NCBI RefSeq assembly: GCF_014642405.1
Contig: NZ_BMIN01000011.1
Span: 1 to 64,000 of the forward strand
DNA: 64,000 bases
DNA from: Pontibacillus salipaludis
GTDB taxonomy: Bacteria > Bacillota > Bacilli > Bacillales > BH030062
Reading direction: 5' to 3'
Shown here in pieces: positions 46,873-55,730 of the stretch. How positions within the stretch are numbered: position 1 is the stretch's first letter; the number at the start of each line of letters is the position of its first letter. Below the pieces are notes generated by a model, which worked only from the letters and a program-made list of their open reading frames with translations, searched no databases and was not told the origin of the DNA. A program made the translations under genes and the position numbers.

Positions 46873-48408
46873 TTAGTAGTTCTTCCATGCTTGTTCATAC
46901 TTTTCAATTAAATGAGGATCAATTAATGTATTTGGCTTTAGTTCAACACCCTCAATATCCTTGTCTTCATCTTTCCCAAAAACAGTAAGTGCTTCAAGCA
47001 TGTCTTGAGTTAGGTAACGAGTTGGAGCTTTAATAGCAAGCTGCTCCATACTTGTAGGTGTACGGCTCGCAAGAACGTATCCCCAGTTCCCAAAACTCGG
47101 AACATCAATGTGGAGATTCTTTGTATGTAAACCCGTTGAAGCAATAGTCTCAGAAATGGTCCAGTAAACGGCTCTTGCAAAAACAGGGCTCGTTGCCTGG
47201 ACCATGATGGCACCTTCACTCTTGAGATGATTGCGAATGAGGGAATAGAATTCCCATGTATATAACTTGTTTAAGCTTTCATTATTAGGATCAGGGAGAT
47301 CCACAATCACAACATCATACATCTCATCTGTTTGCTCTAAATACTTAAAGGCATCTCGATTTAAGATGTTCACCCGCTCATCGCTTAAAGCATCTTCATT
47401 TAATTGCAATAAATGAAAATTGGTCTGGGCTAGTTCCGTCATTCTGGGATCAAGGTCTACTACCGTAACCGACTCTACCTCCTTATACTTTAGTATTTCT
47501 CGAACCGCTAGCCCATCTCCTCCTCCAAGAAGTAACACATTCTCAGTAGAAGAAGCTTTAGCCATCGCAGGATGAACAAGCGTTTCATGATAGCGATATT
47601 CATCTGATGAACTAAACTGTAAGGCCCCATTGAGGTATAATCTTGTATCCCCTTGTTCTTTCGTCAAAACTATACGTTGGTATGCAGTGTCTTCCATATG
47701 TATGATCGGATCTTTATAAAGTTTTTGTTCAAAGGAAAAAGCCATTTCTTCCCCAAATAAAACACCTGCTATAAGCAGGAGCCCTATTAGAACCCCTGAC
47801 ACCATATGTATCTTTAAGTAAGAAATCTCTTTGCGAAACAACCAAAGGATCAATAGAGCAACAGAAAGGTTAATTACCCCAACAATAAACGCACTTTTCA
47901 CCATCCCCATTTGAGGGCGTAAATAAAAAGCAAACAGCAATCCACCAATTAATCCACCAGCATAATCTGAAAACAACACACGAGCTGTGGAACGATTAAG
48001 TTCTACACCGATCTCATTCGCCTTACGTATTAGAATAGGTAGCTCCACGCCAGTTAAGGCACCAATACTAAACGTAACTGTATACAAGAACAGGGCTTCA
48101 GAACCCTCGGGAGCAAAAGCAGTGATCCCGAACATAAGAAAGCTTGAAAACCCTCCAATTAAGGCCACGGCAAACTCTACACGAACAAAAGCCGTAATTA
48201 AATTTTTCATAATCCGTTCACTAATTGAGGCCCCAATTCCCATTCCAGTCAGAAAGAGAGAAATCGTTAGCGTATATTGTTTCACACCATCTCCTAGTAT
48301 GTACGATCCAAGCGCTCCGAATAATACTTCAAAAATAATGCCGCAGATTGATACAATCCCCGACGCCCAATAAATGAGCTTACTCTGCCTCACCGCCTTA
48401 GCTTCCAC
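46873..48408 (-). CDS. Membrane aminopropyltransferase-like (spermidine synthase family) protein
   Basis: The 511-residue protein has an N-terminal half with about seven membrane helices (residues 10-225) and a C-terminal spermidine synthase-like domain. That domain has QFSSSDEYRYHETLVHPAM (substrate region), LLLGGGDGLAVREI (AdoMet loop), VTVVDLDPRM, and VIVDLPDPNNE, which keeps the catalytic Asp of the family's DxxDP motif. So aminopropyl transfer, or a related transfer at the membrane, is plausible. I start at GTG 48408, with GGGGGG 6 nt upstream; a longer frame would translate the palindromic repeat at 48486-48620. The nearby PspA/DUF350 cluster is a usual neighbour of this family. Confidence 0.85.
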   Translation of the reverse strand: MEAKAVRQSKLIYWASGIVSICGIIFEVLFGALGSYILGDGVKQYTLTISLFLTGMGIGASISERIMKNLITAFVRVEFAVALIGGFSSFLMFGITAFAPEGSEALFLYTVTFSIGALTGVELPILIRKANEIGVELNRSTARVLFSDYAGGLIGGLLFAFYLRPQMGMVKSAFIVGVINLSVALLILWLFRKEISYLKIHMVSGVLIGLLLIAGVLFGEEMAFSFEQKLYKDPIIHMEDTAYQRIVLTKEQGDTRLYLNGALQFSSSDEYRYHETLVHPAMAKASSTENVLLLGGGDGLAVREILKYKEVESVTVVDLDPRMTELAQTNFHLLQLNEDALSDERVNILNRDAFKYLEQTDEMYDVVIVDLPDPNNESLNKLYTWEFYSLIRNHLKSEGAIMVQATSPVFARAVYWTISETIASTGLHTKNLHIDVPSFGNWGYVLASRTPTSMEQLAIKAPTRYLTQDMLEALTVFGKDEDKDIEGVELKPNTLIDPHLIEKYEQAWKNY

Positions 48409-48485
48409 ACATATCCCCCCTAACAGCTTAATAGTAGAATGGCCAAACCGACTCTGTGCCTCAGTATCCGTTACGATAAAAGTGC

Positions 48486-48620
48486 TTGGGCTGGCTGGCG
48501 GACCACTCGCTTTCCTGCGGGGGAGCTGGGAAGCCTCCTCGTTCGCTATCGCTCTCTGCGGGGTCTCCCCTAGGCTCCTCTCCCCGCGGGAGTCTCGCAG
48601 TCCGCCAGCCAGCCCTGCTT
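48486..48620 (+). repeat. Family A palindromic element, copy 6
   Basis: Arms GGGCTGGCTGGCGGA (48488-48502) and TCCGCCAGCCAGCCC (48601-48615) are perfectly complementary and differ from all other copies. The core is shared (CCACTCGCTTTCCTGCGGG, GGAGCTGGGAAGCCTCCTC, GGGGTCTCCCCTAGG, GGGAGTCTCGCAG). Confidence 0.9.
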
Positions 48621-48673
48621 GTGAATGGGGTGAACGGACACACACATGAAGGAGGGAGTGGCCCTCTCTGAAA

Positions 48674-48855
48674 GCATGTTTCCGTTCCTTCTATATATAG
48701 CAAGGTGGTTCGGGAAATTGCGAGACTCCTGCGGCAGTACGAGCCTAGGGGAGACCCCGGAGGGAGCAAAGCGACTGAGGAGGCTCCCCAGCTCGCCGCG
48801 GAAAGCGAGTGATTTCCCGAACCACCTTACGCTCAATTAAAGCAAACGGTCACGT
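48674..48855 (-). repeat. Family A palindromic element, copy 7
   Basis: Arms AAGGTGGTTCGGGAAAT (48702-48718) and ATTTCCCGAACCACCTT (48812-48828) are perfectly complementary. The core runs opposite to copy 6. The outer flanks ATGTTTCCGTT and GCTCAATTAAAGCAAACGG match the flanks of copies 2 and 4. Confidence 0.9.
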
Positions 48856-48892
48856 TGTCTCAGTTTCAAGTAATCAACAATTCTCCCCAATA

Positions 48893-48926
48893 GAAAAATC
48901 CTTCACCCCAGAGGGAGCGAAGGGTT
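48893..48926 (-). terminator. Terminator behind DUF350
   Basis: Minus strand: CCCTTCGCTCCC, loop TCT, GGGGTGAAGG, ATTTTTC. It would separate the DUF350 gene from the SpeE-like gene. Confidence 0.75.
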
Positions 48927-48933
48927 TGTAGTT

Positions 48934-49329
48934 CTAGGTTATCGAAGCTCCTATTACGAAAGCAAGCCCAATGGAAACTCCCATCGTAACAATCCCAACA
49001 GCTATGTTATTTTCTTTAAGCTGGTCCTCAACTGAGAAACGACGGGTAATGAATTCGAATAATAGATAAGCGATCATTTGTAAGAAGACCCCATACGCTC
49101 CCCAAATTAATGTATCCATTAGCTGTAACGAGTGATAAATAGCAAATGATAAAATGATACAGATCCCTATTATTTTACCAGCAATGGATAGAGCAATTGC
49201 TGTGTTTCCATTTTTAATTTCTTCCCAATCCTTGTATTGTTTCGTTATCTTCTCAAATATGAAAAGTCCGACAAAAACCACTACGATCGCTACTACAAAA
49301 TAGTAAAATGTCCATAAAAATGGCTCCAT
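48934..49329 (-). CDS. DUF350 membrane protein (YjfL family)
   Basis: The 131-residue protein has four membrane segments arranged as two related pairs (residues 5-25, 42-66, 72-95 and 107-130). Family signatures are NGNTAIALSIAGKIIG and NNIAVGIVTMGVSIGLA, the repeat typical of DUF350. I start at ATG 49329, with GAAGGGTG upstream; the longer frame runs back into the DUF4247 gene. Function is unknown. DUF350 genes are regularly found with PspA and aminopropyltransferase-like genes, as here. Confidence 0.88.
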   Translation of the reverse strand: MEPFLWTFYYFVVAIVVVFVGLFIFEKITKQYKDWEEIKNGNTAIALSIAGKIIGICIILSFAIYHSLQLMDTLIWGAYGVFLQMIAYLLFEFITRRFSVEDQLKENNIAVGIVTMGVSIGLAFVIGASIT

Positions 49330-49348
49330 AATGATCACCCTTCTTTGG

Positions 49349-50023
49349 TTATTTTCCTGTTCCTGGTCCGCCGCCTCGACCACTAGATCCACGTAAACTT
49401 CCTGCCTGACCCGGGCGGTATTTACTGCTGGAATAACCTCCATAGCACCCGCTACTAGCACAAATTCTTTTTCGCTTCTTCCCCCAGTCATCGACGTCAA
49501 GAACTTCGTCTAATACCCATAAAGCAAAGAAACCGTTAAAATAATTTGGTGAATAATTGTCTCTCACAAATCGGTCACTTGCCAACTCAATTAACACAGC
49601 ATCTTCGTCTTGTTCACTCTCTTTTAAGGTAATAAAGTGTTCAGGGTAAATGAAGATCTGCTTTCCATTCTTAACCTCACTCTTTTCATCAGGAGGAAAG
49701 GCGTCGGTTAAAGACGTTGCTAATTCTTGTATAGTAAACTGCTGTGTAACGTAAATACGAGCTTCTTGATTCGAAGAAGACCCTTCTACCACATCCAAAA
49801 GCGGAAATACTGAACTCACTAGTTCCTCAGGAGAAGTCTTCTTCTTGTCACTTAATTGTTCTAGCATCTCTTCTTTAGGAGGTTCTTCAGGAAACGTGTA
49901 TGTACGAGAACCAGACATCCCACTGTTTGAATCACCAACACCTTCATCAAACGGTTGCAATCCCTGGCTACATCCAGATAAAGCAACCAAGGAAAGAATC
50001 ATAAGAATAAAAACGCCCCTCAT
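49349..50023 (-). CDS. DUF4247 family lipoprotein
   Basis: The 224-residue protein has a signal peptide with lipobox LSGC (Cys18), so it should be lipid-anchored outside the membrane. The DUF4247 part has IYVTQQFTIQELATSLTDAFPP and EDAVLIELASDRFVRDNYSPNYFNG (about 90-160). The end is a Cys-containing, Gly/Ser-rich tail (ICASSGCYGGYSSSKYRPG, then RGGGPGTG). GGAGGTG stands 8 nt before the ATG. Located between pspA and DUF350, with only 19 nt to the latter. Confidence 0.85.
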   Translation of the reverse strand: MRGVFILMILSLVALSGCSQGLQPFDEGVGDSNSGMSGSRTYTFPEEPPKEEMLEQLSDKKKTSPEELVSSVFPLLDVVEGSSSNQEARIYVTQQFTIQELATSLTDAFPPDEKSEVKNGKQIFIYPEHFITLKESEQDEDAVLIELASDRFVRDNYSPNYFNGFFALWVLDEVLDVDDWGKKRKRICASSGCYGGYSSSKYRPGQAGSLRGSSGRGGGPGTGK

Positions 50024-50104
50024 TATTTATTCACCTCCATCAATTGCTATTTCCTCACAAAGGAAGGGCCAGCTTCCTTAGAAGCAGGCCATTAAAGCAT
50101 CTTT

Positions 50105-50773
50105 TTATTCTTTCCCTAATTTTTTCTTTAACTCCGCTAATTCATCATCGACGCCATCCTTTTCTAATTCTTCAAATTCATCATCCAAAGAACGTGATTC
50201 ACTCGACAAATCTTCGCTTGTTTCCGCCTCAGCTTCATACTTCATAACCTTCTCTTCCATACGCTCGAATCCTCGCTTAGACTCATCGCTAGAAATGCCT
50301 GACATCGTACGATTCATTTTTGTGCGTGTCTTAGCCGATTCAGCTCTTGCCTTCAAGGAGTCTTTCTTTAACTTCATTTCCTGATATTCTTTCTTCATCT
50401 CATCTAACTTTTGTCTTAACGATTCAGAGTCCGTTCTCGCTCTTTCCCATGATTCCTTCAAAGATTCAGATTGCTCTTGCTGATTTTTCTTATCTTGTAA
50501 AGCGCGTTTGGCTAAGTCTTCATTACCAGCTTCAATGGCCTTCTCTGCTTGATCCTGACGCTTATCCACTAGCGCTTGTGCATCGTCATACTTTCTTTTC
50601 AACATCTTTTCATTGGCAATTTGTTTAGCGACTGCGCTTTCTGCTTCACGTATATCCTTTTCCATGTCCCTCATAAATTGGTCTAACATTTTTACTGGAT
50701 CCTCTGCCTTATCAAGCATCGCATTTAATTCAGAGTTAACCACTGTGCCTACACGTTTAAACAGTTTAAACAT
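50105..50773 (-). CDS. pspA: PspA/IM30 family envelope stress protein
   Basis: The 222-residue, almost wholly helical protein begins MFKLFKRVGTVVNSELNAML, the amphipathic membrane-binding helix of the PspA/Vipp1 family. Long coiled coils follow (ALQDKKNQQEQSESLKESWE) and the tail is acidic. PspA proteins polymerise on damaged membrane and protect the proton barrier. AAAGGAGG stands before the ATG. It is 20 nt downstream of the DUF4178 gene and 80 nt before the DUF4247 gene, consistent with one operon. Confidence 0.93.
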   Translation of the reverse strand: MFKLFKRVGTVVNSELNAMLDKAEDPVKMLDQFMRDMEKDIREAESAVAKQIANEKMLKRKYDDAQALVDKRQDQAEKAIEAGNEDLAKRALQDKKNQQEQSESLKESWERARTDSESLRQKLDEMKKEYQEMKLKKDSLKARAESAKTRTKMNRTMSGISSDESKRGFERMEEKVMKYEAEAETSEDLSSESRSLDDEFEELEKDGVDDELAELKKKLGKE

Positions 50774-50792
50774 AAGAAATTCCTCCTTTTAA

Positions 50793-51302
50793 TTATGAAC
50801 CCGCAAGTATTTTAATCTCATATTCTTCAACGGAAGTCCCAAGGCTTACTTCTGTTTCTGTTCCCCATGTTTCTACACTTAAGTATTGCTCACCATCTCC
50901 ATCACTATAATCTCCATAATGGGTTACACGGCCATCAATATTCTCACTACGTCCTTCTCCCATGACATTGGCCTTACCTTCCTCTTCTAAGTGGTAGGTT
51001 TTACCCTCAAATTCAAGCTGCTGAGGAAATGGTTCCTTAACCGACAAGGATACAGTTTTATAAATACCTAATTCTAATTCATCGTCCATTTCAACAGAAA
51101 GCCAGATCGTATTCCTTCCTTCTAAAAGTTGGTATGAAAACCATTTATAAGAACCATCCTTGTAAGTGATTTTTCCTACCACTTCATAATCCATTAAGTC
51201 ATAAGTAACAATATCCCCAACTTGAATCGTCAGGGGCGTCCTAGCTTTCACATCATTTTCCTTAGGCTTTGATTTCTGAAACCACTTTGAAAATAACCCC
51301 AA
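50793..51302 (-). CDS. DUF4178 family protein
   Basis: The 169-residue soluble protein is rich in beta strands. It shows the DUF4178 pattern IQVGDIVTYDLMDYEVVGKITYKDGSYKWFSYQLLEGR, about 27-65, and further LSVEMDDELELGIYKTV. Function is unknown. The start is TTG, with GAGGTG 7 nt upstream. It opens the DUF4178-PspA-DUF4247-DUF350 cluster. Family members recur next to PspA and DUF350, which suggests a role in the same membrane response. Confidence 0.85.
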   Translation of the reverse strand: MGLFSKWFQKSKPKENDVKARTPLTIQVGDIVTYDLMDYEVVGKITYKDGSYKWFSYQLLEGRNTIWLSVEMDDELELGIYKTVSLSVKEPFPQQLEFEGKTYHLEEEGKANVMGEGRSENIDGRVTHYGDYSDGDGEQYLSVETWGTETEVSLGTSVEEYEIKILAGS

Positions 51303-51464
51303 GCTCCATCACCTCATCTATTGGATAGGTTCTATAACCTCTTATACGGATGTAAAAAGAATACGTTTCATTTTATATGGAAAAACATGACTTTTATAGG
51401 ATTCATACATCGCCCTCATGCATATACGATAGGACAGACCTTTTAGCCTGTCCCTTTCATTCCT

Positions 51465-52583
51465 CTATTCATTTAAAAGTTCAAAAACATCACAATACTC
51501 AAGCTCATGGGCTTCAGCTACTGCTTTATACGTCACAAATCCCCCAAGAGTATTGATGCCTTTCAACAAGGCTTCGTTATCGAGGCTCGCTTTCTTATAC
51601 CCTTTATTAGCTAGTTGCAACGCATACGGTACGGTTACGTTTGTTAACCCAATCGTAGAGGTTCGCGGAACTGCACCCGGCATGTTCGCGACTGCGTAAT
51701 GTAAAACACCATATTTCTCATAAGTTGGATGATCATGGGTGGTAATTCGATCTGTTGTCTCAAATATTCCACCCTGGTCAATGGCTACATCTACAATCAC
51801 CGACCCATCCATCATATCTTTCACCATGTCCTCCGTAACAAGCTTAGGTGCTTTAGCACCGGGGATGAGAACAGCTCCAATGACCAAGTCAGATGTTCGC
51901 AACTCCCTTGCTATATTTAACGGGTTCGACATTATCGTATTAATTGAAGAACCAAATATGTCATCAAGTTCCCTGAGTCGCCCAGGACTTAAGTCTATAA
52001 TTGTGACATCGGCTCCAAGACCCATAGCAATCTTTGCAGCGTTTGTTCCAACTACGCCACCACCAATAATGGTCACTTTCCCTCTTTTAACACCTGGAAT
52101 TCCTCCTAAAAGAATCCCCATGCCACCTTTTGACTTTTCCAAGAATTGAGCCCCTATTTGAGAAGCCATCCGCCCAGCTACCTCACTCATCGGAGTAAGA
52201 AGAGGCAATGTGCCATCAGCTGCTTGTACTGTTTCGTATGCAATAGCGACTACTTTATAATCTATTAAAGCCTTTGTTAATTCAGGTTCAGGAGCTAAGT
52301 GTAAATATGTAAATAGGATTAGACCTTCATGGAAATGTGTAAACTCTTCCTCCAGAGGCTCTTTGACCTTCATAACCATCTCTTGCGACCATGCTTCTGA
52401 AGCCGTTTTAACAAGTGTAGCTCCCGCGTCTTCGTATTCTTTATCGAAAAAACCAGACCCAATTCCTGCACCTACTTCGACAACAACCTCATGACCCGCG
52501 CTCATTAGCGACATAACCCCAGCCGGTGTCATGGCTACACGATTTTCATTATTTTTTATTTCCTTAGGTACGCCAATTTTCAT
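51465..52583 (-). CDS. ald: Alanine dehydrogenase
   Basis: Ald converts L-alanine to pyruvate and ammonia with NAD. The 372-residue protein starts [20 protein letters not shown] (substrate Arg15) and carries KVKEP (Lys75 area), the His in HLAPEPELT, and the Rossmann motif [33 protein letters not shown] contains the catalytic Asp. AGGAGG precedes the ATG. In Bacillus, Ald is needed for growth on alanine and for normal sporulation. Confidence 0.98.
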   Translation of the reverse strand: MKIGVPKEIKNNENRVAMTPAGVMSLMSAGHEVVVEVGAGIGSGFFDKEYEDAGATLVKTASEAWSQEMVMKVKEPLEEEFTHFHEGLILFTYLHLAPEPELTKALIDYKVVAIAYETVQAADGTLPLLTPMSEVAGRMASQIGAQFLEKSKGGMGILLGGIPGVKRGKVTIIGGGVVGTNAAKIAMGLGADVTIIDLSPGRLRELDDIFGSSINTIMSNPLNIARELRTSDLVIGAVLIPGAKAPKLVTEDMVKDMMDGSVIVDVAIDQGGIFETTDRITTHDHPTYEKYGVLHYAVANMPGAVPRTSTIGLTNVTVPYALQLANKGYKKASLDNEALLKGINTLGGFVTYKAVAEAHELEYCDVFELLNE

Positions 52584-52743
52584 TCCTAACCCTCCTATTG
52601 AGCTCTTATATGAAACCCAGCCCCACTAAACAGCATTATTTTGTAAGCCTTTTCATTGTAACAAAATTACACTAGTTAGCTCTACCTTTTAAAAATGCTC
52701 CTTCCAACAACAATCAGGATACTCTAGTTGTTATAAGAATAGA

Positions 52744-53511
52744 TTATTTAAATTGACGGTTCTTATGAATTACATCTACCCCACCCGTTACTTCCATAAT
52801 CGTACCTGTTATCATATCTGCATTCTCATCACTTAAAAACAGGATTGACCGTGCTATATCTCCTCCTGTTCCAGGGCGACCAACAGGGGTTTTTGGATCA
52901 ACCATCTCTTTCCCTTTCTCAATAGGAGCTTCTTTTAAATCCCCTTCAATTTTCCCAGGACACACCATGTTAGAAGTAATTCCATACTCAGCCTCTTCAA
53001 AAGCGATAGACTTAGTCAGAGAAACTAGTCCTGTTTTCGCTGCAGCAAATGCCGCTCTATAAACCCATCCAGGGGCGTTGCTCGCGTCTTGAAACCCATA
53101 ATTAATAATACGACCATAGTGTTGCTGTCTCATAATGGGAACAACAGCCTTTAATAAATAGAATACTGCGTCTAAATTTCCACGAATCATTGTATTCCAT
53201 TCATCTTCTGTGTAATCCATTAATTTCTTACGCTCGAAAATGTATGGCCCTGCATTGTTAACGAGAACATCAACACGACCGTATTTATTCACTGCCTCAT
53301 TCACTGTGTGGTCAATGTCTGCCTTACTGGTTACGTCTGCTTGCACAGCATGAATCCGTTCTTTTATAGAAGCATGCTCATTTAACAGCTCCTCTACCTT
53401 CTCATAATTACTTCGATATGTAAGGGTAACGGAGAAACCAGCTTCTAAAAATTCTTCTGTTACTCTTCTCCCTAATCCTTTCGCTCCTGCTGTAATAATA
53501 GCGTGTCGCAT
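52744..53511 (-). CDS. ytkK: SDR-like protein YtkK with altered active site
   Basis: The 255-residue protein has the short-chain dehydrogenase fold: ITAGAKGLGRRVTEEF (cofactor), DVLVNNAGPY (NNAG), and a C-terminal GDIARSILFLSDENADMITG. The YxxxK signature reads FAAAK (Phe155, Lys159), so the catalytic Tyr is replaced, and no Ser lies 13 residues before it; the nearest Tyr is 151. It is therefore probably not a normal dehydrogenase/reductase. From memory, B. subtilis YtkK shows the same GRIINYGFQ and FAAAK segments. AAAGGAGG stands before the ATG. Confidence 0.85.
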   Translation of the reverse strand: MRHAIITAGAKGLGRRVTEEFLEAGFSVTLTYRSNYEKVEELLNEHASIKERIHAVQADVTSKADIDHTVNEAVNKYGRVDVLVNNAGPYIFERKKLMDYTEDEWNTMIRGNLDAVFYLLKAVVPIMRQQHYGRIINYGFQDASNAPGWVYRAAFAAAKTGLVSLTKSIAFEEAEYGITSNMVCPGKIEGDLKEAPIEKGKEMVDPKTPVGRPGTGGDIARSILFLSDENADMITGTIMEVTGGVDVIHKNRQFK

Positions 53512-53588
53512 GCACTGTACCTCCTTTTATATTTACAATTTGTTCTCTGTATATGTACAATTGATGTGCTAAGAGAGGAAGTGACGTT

Positions 53589-54923
53589 ATGGATCAAGCA
53601 GCTTCAGCTAAGCAATCTTTTGTAGAAAGGATTGGCTTAGATGCGGTACCTGCTTCTGAAAGAACAACACCATGGTATCAATATGCCATTATTCAAATCG
53701 CCATATCCGCTAACGCTGGTAATTTTCTAATTCCTGCATTGGCTGTAATAAAAGGAAATTTATCTTTCCTCGCAGCTATAATAGCTACAAGCATTGGTGC
53801 AATTGTAGGATTTATTTTCGTTTCTCTATTATCTTATCCTGGTTCTATATATGGAATCCCGTCTCAATACGCAATTCGAACGATACTCGGAGGGAAAGGT
53901 GCCAGGTACATCTCTTCTCCTATTCGTAGTATAACATCGCTCTATTGGTTCAGCGTGCAAACCATCGGCGGAACATATGTCCTTCAACAATTAATTGTAC
54001 GTATGACAGGGCATGAATATCCATTTTTAATGTTCTCGCTGCCTCTCTCCATCCTTATGGTACTTTTAGCTATTGTAGGATTTGGAGCTGTCAAAAAAGC
54101 CACCTCTTACTTCCTACCACTATTGCTGGCAGGTGAAGGTGTAATGCTTTACTTATACTTTACTACAAATAAAGCCTCTAGTTCACTTGTTACGCTTTCC
54201 CCTGAACAAGGCCATGGCAGTATAAGCATGATGATCTTTTTCGCAAGTTTAGCTTTCGTTCAATACGTTTCAGGAGTTAGCGCTTCAGCCGATATGGCAC
54301 GGTACGCAAAAACTCCAAAACAAGGGGCGATAGGCTTATGGATCGGTAATAGTGTAGGTTTCCTTATTACTGCCACGATCGGCTGCAGTTCAGCCATCCT
54401 ATTTGACGAATTAAACCCTTATGTTTCAGCAAGTAATGCTACAAACTCACCTTGGTTTCTCGGAATCATCACGCTTACTGCGATGGTCTCTATGATATCG
54501 ATAAATATCAGTAATGCTTATACAGGCGGGTATAGTTTATTGAATACTTTCTCAAAGTTATCTAGAGTGACAAGCGCAGTGATCTTTGGAGCTCTAGGAG
54601 TATTATTAAGTTCTTATCCCCCCCTCGTTAGTGAGGCAGAACAATTTATATCCTTACTAGGCGGTCTTATTATTCCTATATCAGCTGTTATTGTTGTAGA
54701 TTTTGTAGTGATAAAAAAAGGTAAACTACCATTCGAATCCCTACAAAATGTTAAGAAAGATCAAGCAATCTACAAGCTCCCCTTTGGAGTTATCATTTTA
54801 GGCAGCATCCTTTACTTCCTTTTACCAAATGCCTTTTCACCTGGCTTTATTACATTCGTAGTGGTTGGAATTAGTTACTGGATCGTCGCAAGCATTAAAA
54901 AACCTCATCCTGAGTTCGTGTAA
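53589..54923 (+). CDS. NCS1 family permease (cytosine/purine type)
   Basis: The 444-residue protein has about 12 membrane segments. Family hallmarks include the N-terminal cytoplasmic part with ERTTPWYQYAIIQIAISANAGNF and SYPGSIYGIPSQYAIRTILG, then VSGVSASADMARYAKTPKQG in the loop between helices 6 and 7. NCS1 carriers move nucleobases or related molecules with H+ or Na+. The substrate cannot be fixed from the sequence. AGAGAGGAAGTG precedes the ATG. It is divergent from ytkK. Confidence 0.88.
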   Translation: MDQAASAKQSFVERIGLDAVPASERTTPWYQYAIIQIAISANAGNFLIPALAVIKGNLSFLAAIIATSIGAIVGFIFVSLLSYPGSIYGIPSQYAIRTILGGKGARYISSPIRSITSLYWFSVQTIGGTYVLQQLIVRMTGHEYPFLMFSLPLSILMVLLAIVGFGAVKKATSYFLPLLLAGEGVMLYLYFTTNKASSSLVTLSPEQGHGSISMMIFFASLAFVQYVSGVSASADMARYAKTPKQGAIGLWIGNSVGFLITATIGCSSAILFDELNPYVSASNATNSPWFLGIITLTAMVSMISINISNAYTGGYSLLNTFSKLSRVTSAVIFGALGVLLSSYPPLVSEAEQFISLLGGLIIPISAVIVVDFVVIKKGKLPFESLQNVKKDQAIYKLPFGVIILGSILYFLLPNAFSPGFITFVVVGISYWIVASIKKPHPEFV

Positions 54924-54946
54924 GACTCAGGATGAGGCATTTTTTA
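54902..54946 (+). terminator. Permease terminator overlapping its stop codon
   Basis: CCTCATCCTGAGT, loop, ACTCAGGATGAGG, CATTTTTTATCG. The 5' arm is still coding. Confidence 0.9.
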
Positions 54947-55103
54947 TCGATGTTTAATACCTTTTAATTGTTCACGCTCGCGTTGAGCATTCTCATCAAT
55001 ATAGCCACTTTGATAACTGTCACGTAGCTGACTCGCTACCATGTTTTCCCCTTCTGAATCATAAGTTAAACCTAATTTGTTCTTCTTATCTTTGTTTTGC
55101 ATC
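54944..55103 (-). pseudogene. Short gene of about 52 codons with an apparent frameshift
   Basis: GGAGGTG stands 6 nt before an ATG at 55103 that opens MQNKDKKKQ and then stops after 14 codons. One base less in the A-rich tract near 55079-55085 would continue in a second frame as NKLGLTYDSEGENMVASQL and DSYQSGYIDENAQREREQ to a stop at 54944. The good ribosome site and the protein-like continuation suggest a real small protein, now broken or miscalled by one base. The family is not recognised. Confidence 0.5.
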
Positions 55104-55217
55104 TCAAACACCTCCACACCTATAGTATGTCACAGTTTCGTCTAATTCCTCCCCACACCTTTTACCAATTGAATGCGCTTCCATGATATAATAAAGGAAA
55201 GAAGGGAGAGATGTGTT

Positions 55218-55664
55218 ATGTCTTTTGAATACAAACGAATTGTCGTAGCTGTTGATGGCTCCGAGGCATCAGAATTTGCTTTTGAAAAAGCCGTTGAAAT
55301 CGCTAAACGAAATGATGCTACATTATACCTTTCTCACGTCGTAGATACACGGGCTTTCGCCACCGTTGAAGCATATGACCGCTCACTTGCGATTAGGGCA
55401 GAAGAGTATGCAACAGAAATCTTGACCAAATACGAAAATCACGCAAAAGGCCAGGGTGTACAATCAGTTGTTGTAGACGTTGAATACGGATCTCCTAAAA
55501 TAAAGATCGCTAAAGAAGTTGCACCAAAATTTAAAGCAGATTTAATCATTTGCGGAGCTACTGGGTTAAACGCAGTAGAGCGCTTCTTTATTGGAAGTGT
55601 TTCCGAACATATCACACGATATGCAAGCTGCGATGTTCTTGTTGTACGTCCTGATAAGACTTAA
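55218..55664 (+). CDS. Universal stress protein (UspA family)
   Basis: The 148-residue protein is a single Usp domain: KRIVVAVDGSEASEFAFEKA at the N-terminus, VEYGSPKIKIAKEV, and the ATP-binding signature GATGLNAVERFFIGSVSEHI with the G-2x-G-9x-GS form. It thus is likely an ATP-binding Usp. I use ATG 55218, with GGGAGAG 7 nt upstream; the longer frame has no site and exceeds the usual length. Confidence 0.95.
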   Translation: MSFEYKRIVVAVDGSEASEFAFEKAVEIAKRNDATLYLSHVVDTRAFATVEAYDRSLAIRAEEYATEILTKYENHAKGQGVQSVVVDVEYGSPKIKIAKEVAPKFKADLIICGATGLNAVERFFIGSVSEHITRYASCDVLVVRPDKT

Positions 55665-55701
55665 TGAATACTATTACCAACAAACATTAACGATAAAAAA
55701 G

Positions 55702-55730
55702 AAGCTCAGACATGACGTCTGGGCTTTTAT
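55702..55730. terminator. Shared terminator of uspA and the EcsC gene
   Basis: AAGCTCAGAC, loop ATGAC, GTCTGGGCTTTT, and on the minus strand a TTCTTTTTT tail. Confidence 0.8.

Noticed and set aside
48409-48645. N-terminal extension of the SpeE-like reading frame through repeat copy 6
   Set aside because: The extra residues are translation of the palindromic repeat (Arg/Ser/Pro-rich) with no ribosome site; a good site precedes the GTG at 48408.
51430-51462. Hairpin GGACAG/CTGTCC behind ald as a terminator
   Set aside because: The stem is only 6 bp and no T tract follows on the minus strand.
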